DNA of 13,525 nt from Verrucomicrobiota bacterium (lineage in GTDB: Bacteria > Verrucomicrobiota > Verrucomicrobiia > Verrucomicrobiales > Verrucomicrobiaceae). The position numbers were made by a program, and so were the translations under genes. The notes under the pieces were generated by a model. The model did not search any database, was not told the origin of the DNA, and saw nothing but the letters and a program-made list of their open reading frames with translations. The stretch lies in assembly GCA_021413535.1 (NCBI GenBank), contig JAIOQF010000169.1, positions 1 to 13,525 on the forward strand, given 5' to 3'. This document shows positions 6,060-13,280 of the stretch, piece by piece. Within the stretch, counting starts at the first letter, position 1. Each line of letters begins with the position of its first letter.

Positions 6060-6500
6060 TTAGTAACGGTCGCGACCGCCACCACCGCCGTAGCCACCAC
6101 CACCGCCGCCGCCGCCACCACCGTAGCCACCGCCGCCGCCGCTGCTGCGACCACGACCGCCGCCACCACCACCGCCGCCACCACCACCGCCGCCGCCGTG
6201 GCCACCGCGGCCACCACCGCCGCCACCACCACCGAAGGAGGGACGTTCTTCACGCGGACGGGCTTCGTTGATCGTGAGGGCACGACCCATGAATTGCTGG
6301 CCGTTGAGGGCGTTGATCGCCGCATCCATGGCTTCCTTGCTGTCCAGGGTTACGAACGCGAAGCCGCGCATGCGGCCCGTGGTGCGGTCGGTTGGGACGT
6401 GGATGTCGGTGACGGTGCCATGTTGGCTGAAGAGCTCGCGCACTTCGGCTTCGGAGGCATCGAAGGATAGATTGCCTACATACATTTTGCTATTGCTCAT
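6060..6500 (-). CDS. RRM-domain RNA-binding protein with polyglycine tail
   Basis: This is a 146-residue RNA-binding protein. Residues 5-81 form one RRM domain, with RNP2 as MYVGNL (6-11) and RNP1 as RGFAFVTL (45-52). The aromatic residues that stack on RNA bases (Tyr7, Phe47, Phe49) are all present. Residues 90-146 are 45 glycines out of 57, broken by a few Arg, Tyr, His and Ser residues (RGG, GYGG and a final RDRY). The layout is that of the bacterial glycine-rich RRM proteins known from cyanobacteria, several of which respond to cold. I chose the ATG at 6500, where the RRM begins; the frame stays open to 7049 but that part is the antisense of the methyltransferase gene. It is a monocistronic unit with a candidate promoter at 6628-6655 and a terminator at 5985-6014. 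The RNA target is unknown. Confidence 0.92.
   Translation of the reverse strand: MSNSKMYVGNLSFDASEAEVRELFSQHGTVTDIHVPTDRTTGRMRGFAFVTLDSKEAMDAAINALNGQQFMGRALTINEARPREERPSFGGGGGGGGRGGHGGGGGGGGGGGGGGRGRSSGGGGGYGGGGGGGGGGYGGGGGRDRY
6066..6233. repeat. GGN-codon low-complexity tract encoding the glycine tail
   Basis: About 170 bp consist almost entirely of glycine codons (GGT, GGC; CCACCG/CCGCCG on the plus strand) for the tail of the RRM protein. Such near-tandem triplets are prone to slippage, so tail length may vary between strains and may be misassembled. The tract produces spurious open frames rich in Ala, Val and Thr in other frames. Confidence 0.8.
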
Positions 6501-6627
6501 TTGTTTGATTGCGGAGTGACTGCTGCTTCTCGACTGTTCCCGAACGCCGGGTTTCAAATCATCACCGAACCAAATCAACTGATGACCTTCCATATCTCGA
6601 ACTCTAACAGGCGCTATCGCCAGCCTC

Positions 6628-6655
6628 CTTATAGCCGAATCCCCAAAAAATGCAA
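6628..6655 (-). promoter_or_regulatory. Candidate sigma70 promoter of the RRM protein gene
   Basis: On the minus strand, TTGCAT (6650-6655) and TATAAG (6628-6633) are separated by 16 bp. They match the -35 and -10 consensus at four and five of six positions. Transcription would start near 6621, giving an untranslated leader of about 120 nt before the ATG at 6500. There is no Shine-Dalgarno sequence at that ATG. A pattern match only, with no experimental support. Confidence 0.45.
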
Positions 6656-6707
6656 ATAGATCATCTGGGGGGCAAATACCGGTTGCCTTCATGATGTCTT
6701 GCCCGCT

Positions 6708-7847
6708 ATGGAATTGGGCGCGACGCCAATCCTGATGCCAACTTCCTCCAAGACTCCATCCACGACCCGGCCCGGCCCGCGGTCGGAATTCATTTTTGCG
6801 ACCTGCCGTGCCGGTTCCGAGCGGGCGATGAAGGAGCAGATCGCCACGCGAGCGGGAAAGATGCTGAGCCCCTCGTTCATGCGGCCGCAACTCATCACCT
6901 GGAAAAGTTCCCGCTTGCTGGATGCCTCGTTTACACCGGACTCCGTTTTTGCCCGGGTGTCGGGCATCTCGCTGGGGATGTTCCAAGATCATGCCGCGCT
7001 GGCGGCGAAGGTGGCGGAGCAATTTGCCGGACTGACGGTGCATCTGCATCTGTTTCCTCGTGTCATCCCAGAGGACGGGGTGCCGGACGAAGTGTGGGGG
7101 CAGGTGGATGCGCAGCAGAAGGGGTTGATGGCGGCACTGGAGGCTGCGGGCGTGAAGCTATCGGGCAACTCGCGACCGAGAGACGGGCAATTTGTCATCG
7201 ATGTGATTCTGGGCGAGCCGGGGGAGAAGCTTTTTCTTGGGGCGCACGTTCACGGTCCGGAGCGGCATCCGCTGGCTGGTGCGCTGCCGCGAATCGCCTT
7301 GCCGGAAGATGCGCCTTCGCGGGCTTATTTGAAAATGGAACAGGCTCTGATCTGGGCCGGACTGGATGGTCCGAAGGCGCTCCCTGGGAAAACGGCACTG
7401 GAATTGGGCTGCTCACCGGGCGGTGCGACGCTGGCGCTGCTGCGCAGAGGGATGAATGTCGTGGGCGTGGACACCGCGGATCTCGACCCGCGCGTGGTAG
7501 CGGAAGGGGAGAAGCGTCCCGGTTCGCTAAAACATTTGCGCGTGGCGGCGGGCGATCTTTTTAATCAAGAATTGCCCCGTCCGGTGCATGTGCTGGTATC
7601 GGATATGAACATCGCGCCGCCGATCATGCTGCGCACCATCGAGGGTGTGCAGAGCCGGGTGCGCGCGCGCGTGCTCATTCTCACACTGAAGATTAACGAC
7701 CGACGGATCGAACAACAAATTCCGCGCTTCATGAAGCAAATTGAAATGTTCGCCCCTTTCCCGGTTCGCGCCACCCAGTTGCCTGCGAACCGCGCGGAGT
7801 TCTGCGTCGTGGCCGGGGAGTTTATGCATCGGATGGCCGCTCACTAA
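6708..7847 (+). CDS. RlmM/FtsJ-like SAM-dependent rRNA 2'-O-methyltransferase
   Basis: This is a 379-residue protein resembling RlmM, which methylates the 2'-O of C2498 in E. coli 23S rRNA. An N-terminal region (EFIFATCRAGSERAMKEQI, 27-45) resembles the RlmM start and a THUMP-type RNA-binding module. The C-terminal Rossmann methyltransferase has SAM motif LELGCSPGG (231-239) and VVGVDTADLDP (251-261). The K-D-K-E catalytic tetrad of the FtsJ/RlmM group can be placed completely: Lys209 (SRAYLKMEQA), Asp299 (LVSDMN), Lys328 (LTLKIN) and Glu364 (NRAEFCV). Orthology to RlmM itself is not certain, so I give no symbol. Starts at 6699 (TTG) or 6735 (ATG) are possible, as the first 25 residues are not conserved and no Shine-Dalgarno sequence decides. 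nspC follows after 12 nt, suggesting co-transcription. It diverges from the RRM gene. Confidence 0.85.
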   Translation: MELGATPILMPTSSKTPSTTRPGPRSEFIFATCRAGSERAMKEQIATRAGKMLSPSFMRPQLITWKSSRLLDASFTPDSVFARVSGISLGMFQDHAALAAKVAEQFAGLTVHLHLFPRVIPEDGVPDEVWGQVDAQQKGLMAALEAAGVKLSGNSRPRDGQFVIDVILGEPGEKLFLGAHVHGPERHPLAGALPRIALPEDAPSRAYLKMEQALIWAGLDGPKALPGKTALELGCSPGGATLALLRRGMNVVGVDTADLDPRVVAEGEKRPGSLKHLRVAAGDLFNQELPRPVHVLVSDMNIAPPIMLRTIEGVQSRVRARVLILTLKINDRRIEQQIPRFMKQIEMFAPFPVRATQLPANRAEFCVVAGEFMHRMAAH

Positions 7848-7859
7848 TTTTTTGGAGTC

Positions 7860-9005
7860 ATGACCAAGTTTGATCTCGCTCAAGTTTCCACACCCGCCTT
7901 TGTGGTGGATCTGTCGTTGTTAAAAAAGAATCTCGAGTTGCTCGATCAGGTGCAGCGAGAAGCCGGATGCAAGGTCTTGCTGGCGCTCAAGGGATTTGCC
8001 ATGTTCAGCACGTTTCCCCTAGTGCGGCAATACCTCAACGGCTGTTGCGCGAGCGGACTGAACGAGGCGCTGCTGGCGCATGAAGAGTTCGGGAAGCAAG
8101 TGCATGTTTATTCTCCAGCCTTCAAGGACGAGGAGATGCGGCAAATCATGCCCATCGCGGACCATGTTTCGTTTAACTCCCTGCGGCAGTGGCAGAAGTT
8201 CCGGCCAGTGCTGCAGGCTGCGGCTAAGGCGCCCAGTCCGGGCCTGCGGGTGAACCCGGAAGTCTCCACGGTCGAAGTCGCGCTCTACGATCCCTGTTCG
8301 CCGGGCTGCCGGCTTGGCGTGCGCGCTGCGGAACTGGAGGGTGCTGATCTGTCGGGACTAGAGGGCCTGCATTTCCACGCGTTATGCGAGCAGGGAGCTG
8401 ATGTGCTGGAGAAAGTTCTGGAAGCGGTGGAGAAAAATTTCGCACCCTTCCTCGCCCAGGTTAAATGGGTGAACATGGGCGGCGGCCACCACATCACCAA
8501 GCCCGGCTATGATGTGACGCGGCTGGTTCGTCTTGTGAAAAACTTCCGGGAACGGCATGGCGTCGAAGTTTATCTCGAGCCCGGCGAGGCCATCGGGCTG
8601 AACACCGGATATCTCGTTACCAGCGTGTTGGACATTGTCGGTTCGCAGGGAACGCCCACCGCGATCCTCGACATCTCGGCCACTTGCCACATGCCTGATG
8701 TGTTGGAGATGCCTTATCGACCGTTCATCATCGGCAGCGGGAAACCGGGCGAATACGCTCACACTTACAAGCTGGGCGGCACCAGTTGTCTCGCGGGCGA
8801 TGTGATCGGGGAGTATTCTTTTCCTGAACCGTTGGAGCTGGGTCAAAAACTCGTTTTCACCGACATGGCGCATTACACAATGGTGAAGACGACGACTTTC
8901 AATGGTGTCCCGCATCCCGACATCGTGACCTATGATCCTGCGACCGCTGAGTTGCGCGTGGTGCGACGTTTTGGCTATGAGGATTTCAGGAACAAGCTTT
9001 CGTGA
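7860..9005 (+). CDS. nspC: Carboxynorspermidine/carboxyspermidine decarboxylase
   Basis: This PLP-dependent decarboxylase converts carboxynorspermidine to norspermidine, or carboxyspermidine to spermidine, completing the pathway begun by the enzyme at 3896-5104. The 381-residue protein has the fold-III alanine racemase/ornithine decarboxylase layout: a PLP barrel first, then a beta domain. Lys44 in LLALKGFAMFS should bind PLP. GLHFHALCE (169-177) and the glycine loop MGGGHH (206-211) hold the phosphate, and EPGEA lies at 240-244. GGTSCLAGD (306-314) supplies the catalytic Cys310 and Asp314. The motif set LKGFA and GGTSCLAGD separates NspC from lysine or diaminopimelate decarboxylases. GGAG at 7854-7857 is only 2 nt from the ATG, closer than a normal Shine-Dalgarno sequence. 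It lies 12 nt after the methyltransferase gene. Confidence 0.93.
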   Translation: MTKFDLAQVSTPAFVVDLSLLKKNLELLDQVQREAGCKVLLALKGFAMFSTFPLVRQYLNGCCASGLNEALLAHEEFGKQVHVYSPAFKDEEMRQIMPIADHVSFNSLRQWQKFRPVLQAAAKAPSPGLRVNPEVSTVEVALYDPCSPGCRLGVRAAELEGADLSGLEGLHFHALCEQGADVLEKVLEAVEKNFAPFLAQVKWVNMGGGHHITKPGYDVTRLVRLVKNFRERHGVEVYLEPGEAIGLNTGYLVTSVLDIVGSQGTPTAILDISATCHMPDVLEMPYRPFIIGSGKPGEYAHTYKLGGTSCLAGDVIGEYSFPEPLELGQKLVFTDMAHYTMVKTTTFNGVPHPDIVTYDPATAELRVVRRFGYEDFRNKLS

Positions 9006-9106
9006 GATTTGAATTCCAACTGCGAAATTAGTATTGTGCCGGATGCGAAATCTGATCAGAATCAATTCGTAAAAGGTGCATCAATCAAACTTCACTAAAA
9101 CGAAAT

Positions 9107-9538
9107 ATGAGCCTTATCGGTGATCTCGCAAAGAAGGCGCTCGGTGGTTTGCTGGGCGGGGAACAAGGTGGCACGCAGGCTTCGCTCGCGGCCATGCTGC
9201 CTGCGGCAGCGGGCTTGATTCAGCAGGTTGGTGGCATTGATGGATTGGTGGCGAAATTTAATGCGGCCGGTCTCGGCGACAAGATCAGTGGATGGATCAG
9301 CACGGGGCCGAATCCTCCCGCCACGGCTGAGGATATCAAAGCGGCGCTGGGCTCGCATCTTGCTGAAGTCGCTCAGGCTACTGGGCAAGATGCCCACGGA
9401 GCAGCCAATGGTCTTGCGGCGTTATTGCCGGGATTGATCGACAAACTGACACCGACGGGCGTGGCGCCGAAGGGAGATGCGCTCTCCACGGGTTTGCAAT
9501 CGCTTCTCAGCGGCGGGCTCGGAAAAATATTCGGATAA
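9107..9538 (+). CDS. YidB family (DUF937) protein
   Basis: This 143-residue protein is rich in Gly, Ala and Leu. Its order of motifs matches YidB of E. coli: an N-terminal helix, then GLIQQVGGIDGLVAKFNAAGLGDKISGWIS (36-65), then TAEDIKAALGSHLAEVAQATG (73-93), a LLPGLIDKLTP segment (107-117) and a C-terminal helix ending LGKIFG. The biochemical role of the family is not established to my knowledge. No convincing signal peptide or membrane helix is seen despite the hydrophobic composition. It stands alone, with 101 nt upstream containing only a weak promoter-like pair and the ribosomal operon leader downstream. I see no functional tie to either neighbour. Confidence 0.85.
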   Translation: MSLIGDLAKKALGGLLGGEQGGTQASLAAMLPAAAGLIQQVGGIDGLVAKFNAAGLGDKISGWISTGPNPPATAEDIKAALGSHLAEVAQATGQDAHGAANGLAALLPGLIDKLTPTGVAPKGDALSTGLQSLLSGGLGKIFG

Positions 9539-9593
9539 TCTAGCGTGCGTTCTGTATTCGCTGGGTCACTTGGTATATACTGAGCCGTGCGGG

Positions 9594-9617
9594 GTGTTAA
9601 AAAACACTCACTTTTTT
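9594..9617 (+). terminator. Possible terminator after the YidB family gene
   Basis: A short AT-rich hairpin (GTGTT 9594-9598, AACAC 9603-9607) is followed, after TCAC, by six T (9612-9617). The stem is only 5 bp, so termination would be weak. The T-run and the following A-run also lie just upstream of the candidate rpsL promoter and may act there as an UP-like element instead. Confidence 0.35.
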
Positions 9618-9628
9618 GAAAAAACTCC

Positions 9629-9656
9629 TTGCGCGACTTGCAACGGTCTCTAATAT
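9629..9656 (+). promoter_or_regulatory. Candidate promoter of the rpsL-rpsG-fusA-rpsJ-rplC operon
   Basis: TTGCGC (9629-9634) and TAATAT (9651-9656) are spaced 16 bp apart as a sigma70-type pair. An AT tract with runs of six T and six A (9612-9624) lies directly upstream, where an UP element would sit in a strong ribosomal promoter. Transcription would start near 9663, giving a leader of about 160 nt. A second, extended -10-like site (TGGTATATA, 9571-9579) is an alternative. Pattern-based only. Confidence 0.45.
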
Positions 9657-9680
9657 CCGCGCTCCACATATCAGCCTCGG

Positions 9681-9726
9681 CCCCGCTTGCGGGGTGGTTT
9701 TTAGGGCCCGCTTCGGCGGGTCTTTC
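9681..9726 (+). terminator. Tandem terminator-like hairpins in the rpsL leader (possible attenuator)
   Basis: Two hairpins lie back to back. The first has stem CCCCG/CGGGG (9681-9685 with 9690-9694) around CTTG and is followed by TGG and five T (9698-9702). The second has stem GGCCCGC/GCGGGTC (9705-9711 with 9716-9722, one G-U pair) capped by the very stable loop TTCG and followed by TTTC. Either could end transcription. They lie downstream of the best promoter candidate and upstream of rpsL. They could therefore form an attenuator, or block read-through from the YidB family gene if the true promoter is further downstream. Confidence 0.6.
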
Positions 9727-9750
9727 TATCGGAAGCAGCCCCGGACAAGT

Positions 9751-9773
9751 CGCGCAACACCAATGGTGTCGCG
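9751..9773 (+). other. Leader hairpin upstream of rpsL
   Basis: CGCG (9751-9754) pairs with CGCG (9770-9773) and ACACC (9757-9761) pairs with GGTGT (9765-9769) around the loop AAT, with a 2-nt CA bulge on the left side. It lies 49 nt before the rpsL ATG and has no T-run, so it is a structured mRNA element rather than a terminator. A ribosomal-protein binding site is possible but unproven. Confidence 0.35.
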
Positions 9774-9822
9774 TCTTTCCGTCTCTCGACCGAGCGAGCA
9801 CGAAAATACTTCAACAGACGCC

Positions 9823-10221
9823 ATGCCCACCATCAACCAACTTGTGCGATTCGGTCGCCGCTCCAAAGCGGACAAGTCCAAGTCGCCTGCGCTCAAGAAC
9901 TGTCCGCAACGTCGCGGTGTTTGTTTGCAGGTGATGACCCGCACGCCGAAGAAGCCGAACTCAGCCTTGCGTAAAGTGGCCAAGGTTCGCCTGACCAATG
10001 GATTTGAAGTCATCGCCTACATCGGTGGTGAAGGTCACAATTTGCAGGAACACTCCATCGTGCTGGTGCGCGGTGGTCGTGTTAAGGATTTGCCGGGTGT
10101 GCGTTATCACATTGTGCGCGGCACCTTGGACTGCCTGGGCGTGGAAGCTCGCCGTCGTGGTCGCTCGAAGTATGGTGCGAAACGTCCGAAGGCTGGTGCC
10201 AAGACCGCAGAGAAAAAATAA
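9823..10221 (+). CDS. rpsL: 30S ribosomal protein S12
   Basis: S12 sits at the decoding centre of the 30S subunit and affects accuracy. The 132-residue protein matches S12 over its length: MPTINQLVR at the start, CPQRRGVC (27-34), TPKKPNSALRKVAKVRLTNGFEV-type core from 41, GGEGHNLQEHS, then VRGGRVKDLPGVRYH and SKYGAKRPKA near the end. The lysine in PKKPNS (Lys43) and the one in RVKDLPG, which change in streptomycin-resistant mutants, are wild type. The C-terminus carries a short extra tail (GAKTAEKK) past the usual end. I chose the ATG at 9823 because S12 homology starts there; the open frame back to 9616 runs through the leader hairpins and is not family sequence. First gene of the operon; rpsG follows after 41 nt. 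Confidence 0.97.
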   Translation: MPTINQLVRFGRRSKADKSKSPALKNCPQRRGVCLQVMTRTPKKPNSALRKVAKVRLTNGFEVIAYIGGEGHNLQEHSIVLVRGGRVKDLPGVRYHIVRGTLDCLGVEARRRGRSKYGAKRPKAGAKTAEKK

Positions 10222-10262
10222 TCCGGCTCTGCCAAACGAACGAATTTTAAATACCACCGATT

Positions 10263-10736
10263 ATGTCACGCCGTAAGAGAGTCATCCACAAGCCCGTCCT
10301 CAAGGACGCCCGCTACGACAGCGAGCTGGTCGCGCACCTGATCAACAAGATCATGTTGAGCGGTAAGAAGAGCCTCGCCGAGCGCATCGTGTATTCCGCG
10401 ATCGATAAGCTCAATGAAAACGGTGAAGCGGTTGATCCGCTCGAACTTTTCACCCGTGCCGTGGAAAATGCCAAGCCTCGCGTGGAAGTTAAAGCCCGCC
10501 GTGTCGGTGGCGCAACCTATCAGGTGCCTCTCGAAGTAGCGCCGGCCCGCTCCGAAGCGCTGGCCATGCGCTGGCTCATTAATTTCGCCCGCAATCGCAA
10601 GGGCACACCGATGCATGTGGCTCTGGCCAACGAACTCAAGGATGCCGCCGGCAACCAGGGCAACGCCGTGCGCAAGCGCGATGACGTTCACAAGCAGGCT
10701 CAGGCCAACCGCGCATTCGCGCATTTCCGCTGGTAA
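10263..10736 (+). CDS. rpsG: 30S ribosomal protein S7
   Basis: S7 initiates assembly of the 30S head by binding the 3' domain of 16S rRNA. The 157-residue length is normal. Family features are MSRRKRVIHKPVLKDARYDSELVAHLINKIM at the start, GKKSLAERIVYSA, NAKPRVEVKARRVGGATYQVPLEV in the middle, ALAMRWLINFAR, and the C-terminal AFAHFRW. The 41-nt gap after rpsL is where E. coli S7 binds its own mRNA to repress translation. This gap is short and AT-rich, with no obvious large hairpin, so that feedback site is not evident. No Shine-Dalgarno sequence precedes the ATG. fusA starts 8 nt after the stop. Confidence 0.97.
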   Translation: MSRRKRVIHKPVLKDARYDSELVAHLINKIMLSGKKSLAERIVYSAIDKLNENGEAVDPLELFTRAVENAKPRVEVKARRVGGATYQVPLEVAPARSEALAMRWLINFARNRKGTPMHVALANELKDAAGNQGNAVRKRDDVHKQAQANRAFAHFRW

Positions 10737-10744
10737 ACCATTTC

Positions 10745-12925
10745 ATGTCCGCACGCACTTTGTCTTCAACCCCCATGGCTGAAAACCGCAATTCCCCCAA
10801 TCGCGAATATCCTCTGGAGCGCACGCGCAACATTGGCATCTGCGCCCATATCGACGCGGGCAAGACCACGCTGACTGAGCGTATTCTTTTCTATACCGGC
10901 ATGATTCACCGCATTGGTGAAGTGCATGATGGCGCAGCCACCACCGACTGGATGGAGCAGGAAAAAGAGCGCGGCATCACCATCACCTCCGCCGCCGTTA
11001 CTGCGCGCTGGAAGCAGCTCAAGGAAGAGGGTGTCTTCAAGCTTCGCGAGATGGAAGACATCCGCGTCAATATCATCGACACACCTGGCCACGTGGATTT
11101 CACCGCGGAAGTGGAGCGCTCCCTGCGCGTCCTCGATGGCGCGATCTTCGTGCTCTGCGCCGTTGCTGGTGTGCAACCGCAGTCGGAAACAGTTTTCCGT
11201 CAGGCTGAAAAATACGGCGTGCCGCGTATTGCGTTCGTTAATAAAATGGATCGCACCGGCGCGAACTTTGAACGCGTGGTGTCTGATGTCCGCGAAAAAC
11301 TCGGCGCAAACGCCTGGCCGATTCTCATCCCGATCGGTGCTGAAGACACATTGTCCGGCCAGATTGACGTGGTGAATCAGAAGGCGATTATCTATAGCGA
11401 TAACGACAAACTGGGTTCCACTTACTCGGTTCGTGAACTTGAAGGCAAGGAAATCGAAGTGGCCAAGGAGGCCTACGCCGGTCTCGTTGAAGAATTGTGC
11501 AACCAGGACGATGAAATTGGCACCATGTTCCTTGAGGAGAAGCCGATTTCGATCCAGGATGTGAAACAAGCTCTGCGCCGCGCGGTGATTTCCAACAAGA
11601 TCATCCCGATCGCTGGCGGCTCCGCCTTCAAGAACAAGGGCGTGCAGTATCTCATCGACGCCGTGATTGATTATCTTCCCGGTCCGCTCGACATCCAGCC
11701 GGCCAAGGGCATCAACCCTGACGATCACAGCATCACCATCGAAGCCACGCCGGATGATAACGGCAAGTTCTGCTCGCTGGCCTTCAAGCTCTGGTCGGAC
11801 AAATTTGGCCGCCTCGTCTTCTTCCGCGTCTATTCCGGCGCGATCAAGAAGGGCGATACCATTTACAATCCCCGCACGCGTCGCACGGAACGCGTCGGAC
11901 GCCTCATCCAGATTCAGGCGAGCGAGCACAAGGATATTGATTGCTGCTACTCCGGCGACATCGCTGCGATGGTCGGCGTGCGTGATGTGCGCACGGGCGA
12001 CACGCTGTGCAACGAGGATTTTGAAATTCAACTGGAGCCACCTTCGTTCCCTGAGCCGGTTATCTCCATGGCTGTCGAGCCCAAGACCAAGGCTGACCAG
12101 GAAAAAATGGGCGCGGCTCTGGCTCGCCTCTCGGAAGAAGATCCAACGTTCTTCGTGCGCACCGACGAAGAGACCGGTCAGACCATCATCGCCGGCATGG
12201 GTGAATTGCATTTGGAAATCATCTGCGACCGCCTCAAGCGCGAGCACAAAGTGGAAACCAACACCGGCAAGCCACAGATCGCTTATCGCGAAACACTCAC
12301 CAAGGAAGCTGACGGCGAAGGCAAGCTGATCAAACAATCCGGTGGTCGCGGTCAATACGGCCACGTGATTCTTAAGGTTTTCCCCAGCGAACGCGGCAAG
12401 GGCGTCACCGTCGAAAACAAAGTCGTCGGCGGCACCATTCCGAAGGAATACATCAACTCCTGCAAAGCTGGCGTCCAGGAAGCCATGCTCAACGGCATCA
12501 TCGCCGGTTACAACGTGATCGACATCCATGTGGACATCCTCGACGGATCCTATCATGACGTCGACTCCAACGAAAACGCCTTCAAGATGGCGGCTATTTT
12601 CGCGGTCAAAGACGCGTTGAAGAAAGCCAAGTGCGTCATGCTCGAGCCCATCATGGCGGTGGAAGCGATGACTCCGGAGCAATATCAAGGTGACATCATG
12701 GGTGACCTAAACCGTCGCCGCGGCAAGATCGGCGCCATCGATTCCCGTAACAATCTGAGCATCGTCAAAGCTGAGGTTCCACTTTCAGAAATGTTCGGAT
12801 ACAGCACCACCATCCGCACCCTGTCCAGTGGTCGTGCCAGCTACTCGATGCAACCTTCGCACTTCGAACAGGTGCCGCAGAACATCGTCGAGCAAATCGT
12901 CGAGCAGCGCACCGGCAAGAAATAA
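10745..12925 (+). CDS. fusA: Translation elongation factor G
   Basis: EF-G is the GTPase that drives tRNA-mRNA translocation on the ribosome. Counting from the ATG at 10745 (726 residues), the G domain shows the P-loop AHIDAGKT (34-41), switch I sequence EKERGITITSAA (73-84), DTPGHVDF (112-119) and NKMD (166-169). Domain II and III motifs follow (RVYSGAIKKGDTIYNP; EDPTFFVRTDEETGQTIIAGMGELHLE). Domain IV has GGRGQYGHV and GGTIPKEYI, and domain V has LEPIMAVEAMTPEQYQGDIMGDLNRRRGKI. The set fits a standard EF-G. An ATG at 10775 (MAENRNS) is an equally likely start, since the first ten residues are not conserved; neither start has a Shine-Dalgarno sequence. The segment between switch I and DTPGH is about seven residues longer than in E. 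coli. tuf does not follow; rpsJ does. Confidence 0.97.
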   Translation: MSARTLSSTPMAENRNSPNREYPLERTRNIGICAHIDAGKTTLTERILFYTGMIHRIGEVHDGAATTDWMEQEKERGITITSAAVTARWKQLKEEGVFKLREMEDIRVNIIDTPGHVDFTAEVERSLRVLDGAIFVLCAVAGVQPQSETVFRQAEKYGVPRIAFVNKMDRTGANFERVVSDVREKLGANAWPILIPIGAEDTLSGQIDVVNQKAIIYSDNDKLGSTYSVRELEGKEIEVAKEAYAGLVEELCNQDDEIGTMFLEEKPISIQDVKQALRRAVISNKIIPIAGGSAFKNKGVQYLIDAVIDYLPGPLDIQPAKGINPDDHSITIEATPDDNGKFCSLAFKLWSDKFGRLVFFRVYSGAIKKGDTIYNPRTRRTERVGRLIQIQASEHKDIDCCYSGDIAAMVGVRDVRTGDTLCNEDFEIQLEPPSFPEPVISMAVEPKTKADQEKMGAALARLSEEDPTFFVRTDEETGQTIIAGMGELHLEIICDRLKREHKVETNTGKPQIAYRETLTKEADGEGKLIKQSGGRGQYGHVILKVFPSERGKGVTVENKVVGGTIPKEYINSCKAGVQEAMLNGIIAGYNVIDIHVDILDGSYHDVDSNENAFKMAAIFAVKDALKKAKCVMLEPIMAVEAMTPEQYQGDIMGDLNRRRGKIGAIDSRNNLSIVKAEVPLSEMFGYSTTIRTLSSGRASYSMQPSHFEQVPQNIVEQIVEQRTGKK

Positions 12926-12936
12926 CCCCTACACGC

Positions 12937-12940
12937 AGGA
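12937..12940 (+). promoter_or_regulatory. Shine-Dalgarno sequence of rpsJ
   Basis: AGGA lies 9 nt before the rpsJ ATG. It is one of only two properly spaced Shine-Dalgarno sequences I can see in the window. Confidence 0.6.
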
Positions 12941-12949
12941 ATACTTATC

Positions 12950-13258
12950 ATGCAAAACCAAAAAATCCGCATCCGGCTGCGCGCCTACGATTATCGCGTT
13001 CTGGACAAGTCCACCGCGGAGATCGTGGAGACCGCCAAACGCACCGGCGCCAAAGTCGCGGGACCGATCCCGCTTCCAACCCGCATCGAGAAGTTCACTG
13101 TGAACCGCTCCCCACACATCGACAAAAAGTCGATGGACCAGTTTGAAATCCGCACGCACAAACGCCTGCTGGACATCGTCGACCCCACTGCACGCACGGT
13201 GGACGAACTGAAGAAACTCAACCTGCCGTCCGGCGTGGACATTTCGATCCGCATCTAG
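12950..13258 (+). CDS. rpsJ: 30S ribosomal protein S10
   Basis: S10 is a 30S head protein and, in E. coli, also the NusE transcription antitermination factor. The 102-residue protein matches the family throughout: KIRIRLRAYDYRVLDKST at the start, then IVETAKRTGAKVAGPIPLPTRIEKFTVNRSPHIDKKSMDQFEIRTHKRLLDI-type core, and the end LPSGVDISIRI. It starts 24 nt after the fusA stop and has an AGGA Shine-Dalgarno sequence. Its place directly after fusA joins the str and S10 operons without a tuf gene between them. rplC follows after 34 nt. Confidence 0.97.
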   Translation: MQNQKIRIRLRAYDYRVLDKSTAEIVETAKRTGAKVAGPIPLPTRIEKFTVNRSPHIDKKSMDQFEIRTHKRLLDIVDPTARTVDELKKLNLPSGVDISIRI

Positions 13259-13280
13259 TGGACGACCTATCAACCATTCT

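Noticed and set aside
6053..6325. Ala/Val-rich open frame on the minus strand
   Set aside because: It is the glycine-codon tract read in another frame.
6501..7049. Longer N-terminus for the RRM protein up to 7049
   Set aside because: It is antisense to the methyltransferase gene and the RRM starts right at the ATG at 6500.
9034..9062. Promoter for the YidB family gene (TTGTGC, 17 bp, CAGAAT)
   Set aside because: Only three and four of six positions match the consensus, too weak to list as a feature.
9616..9822. N-terminal extension of rpsL or a leader peptide reading from 9616
   Set aside because: The frame is open but runs through the hairpins and has no S12-like sequence; S12 homology starts at the ATG at 9823.
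10766..12688. 640-codon open frame antisense to fusA
   Set aside because: Codon bias of the GC-rich fusA gene keeps the opposite frame open; there is no recognisable domain.
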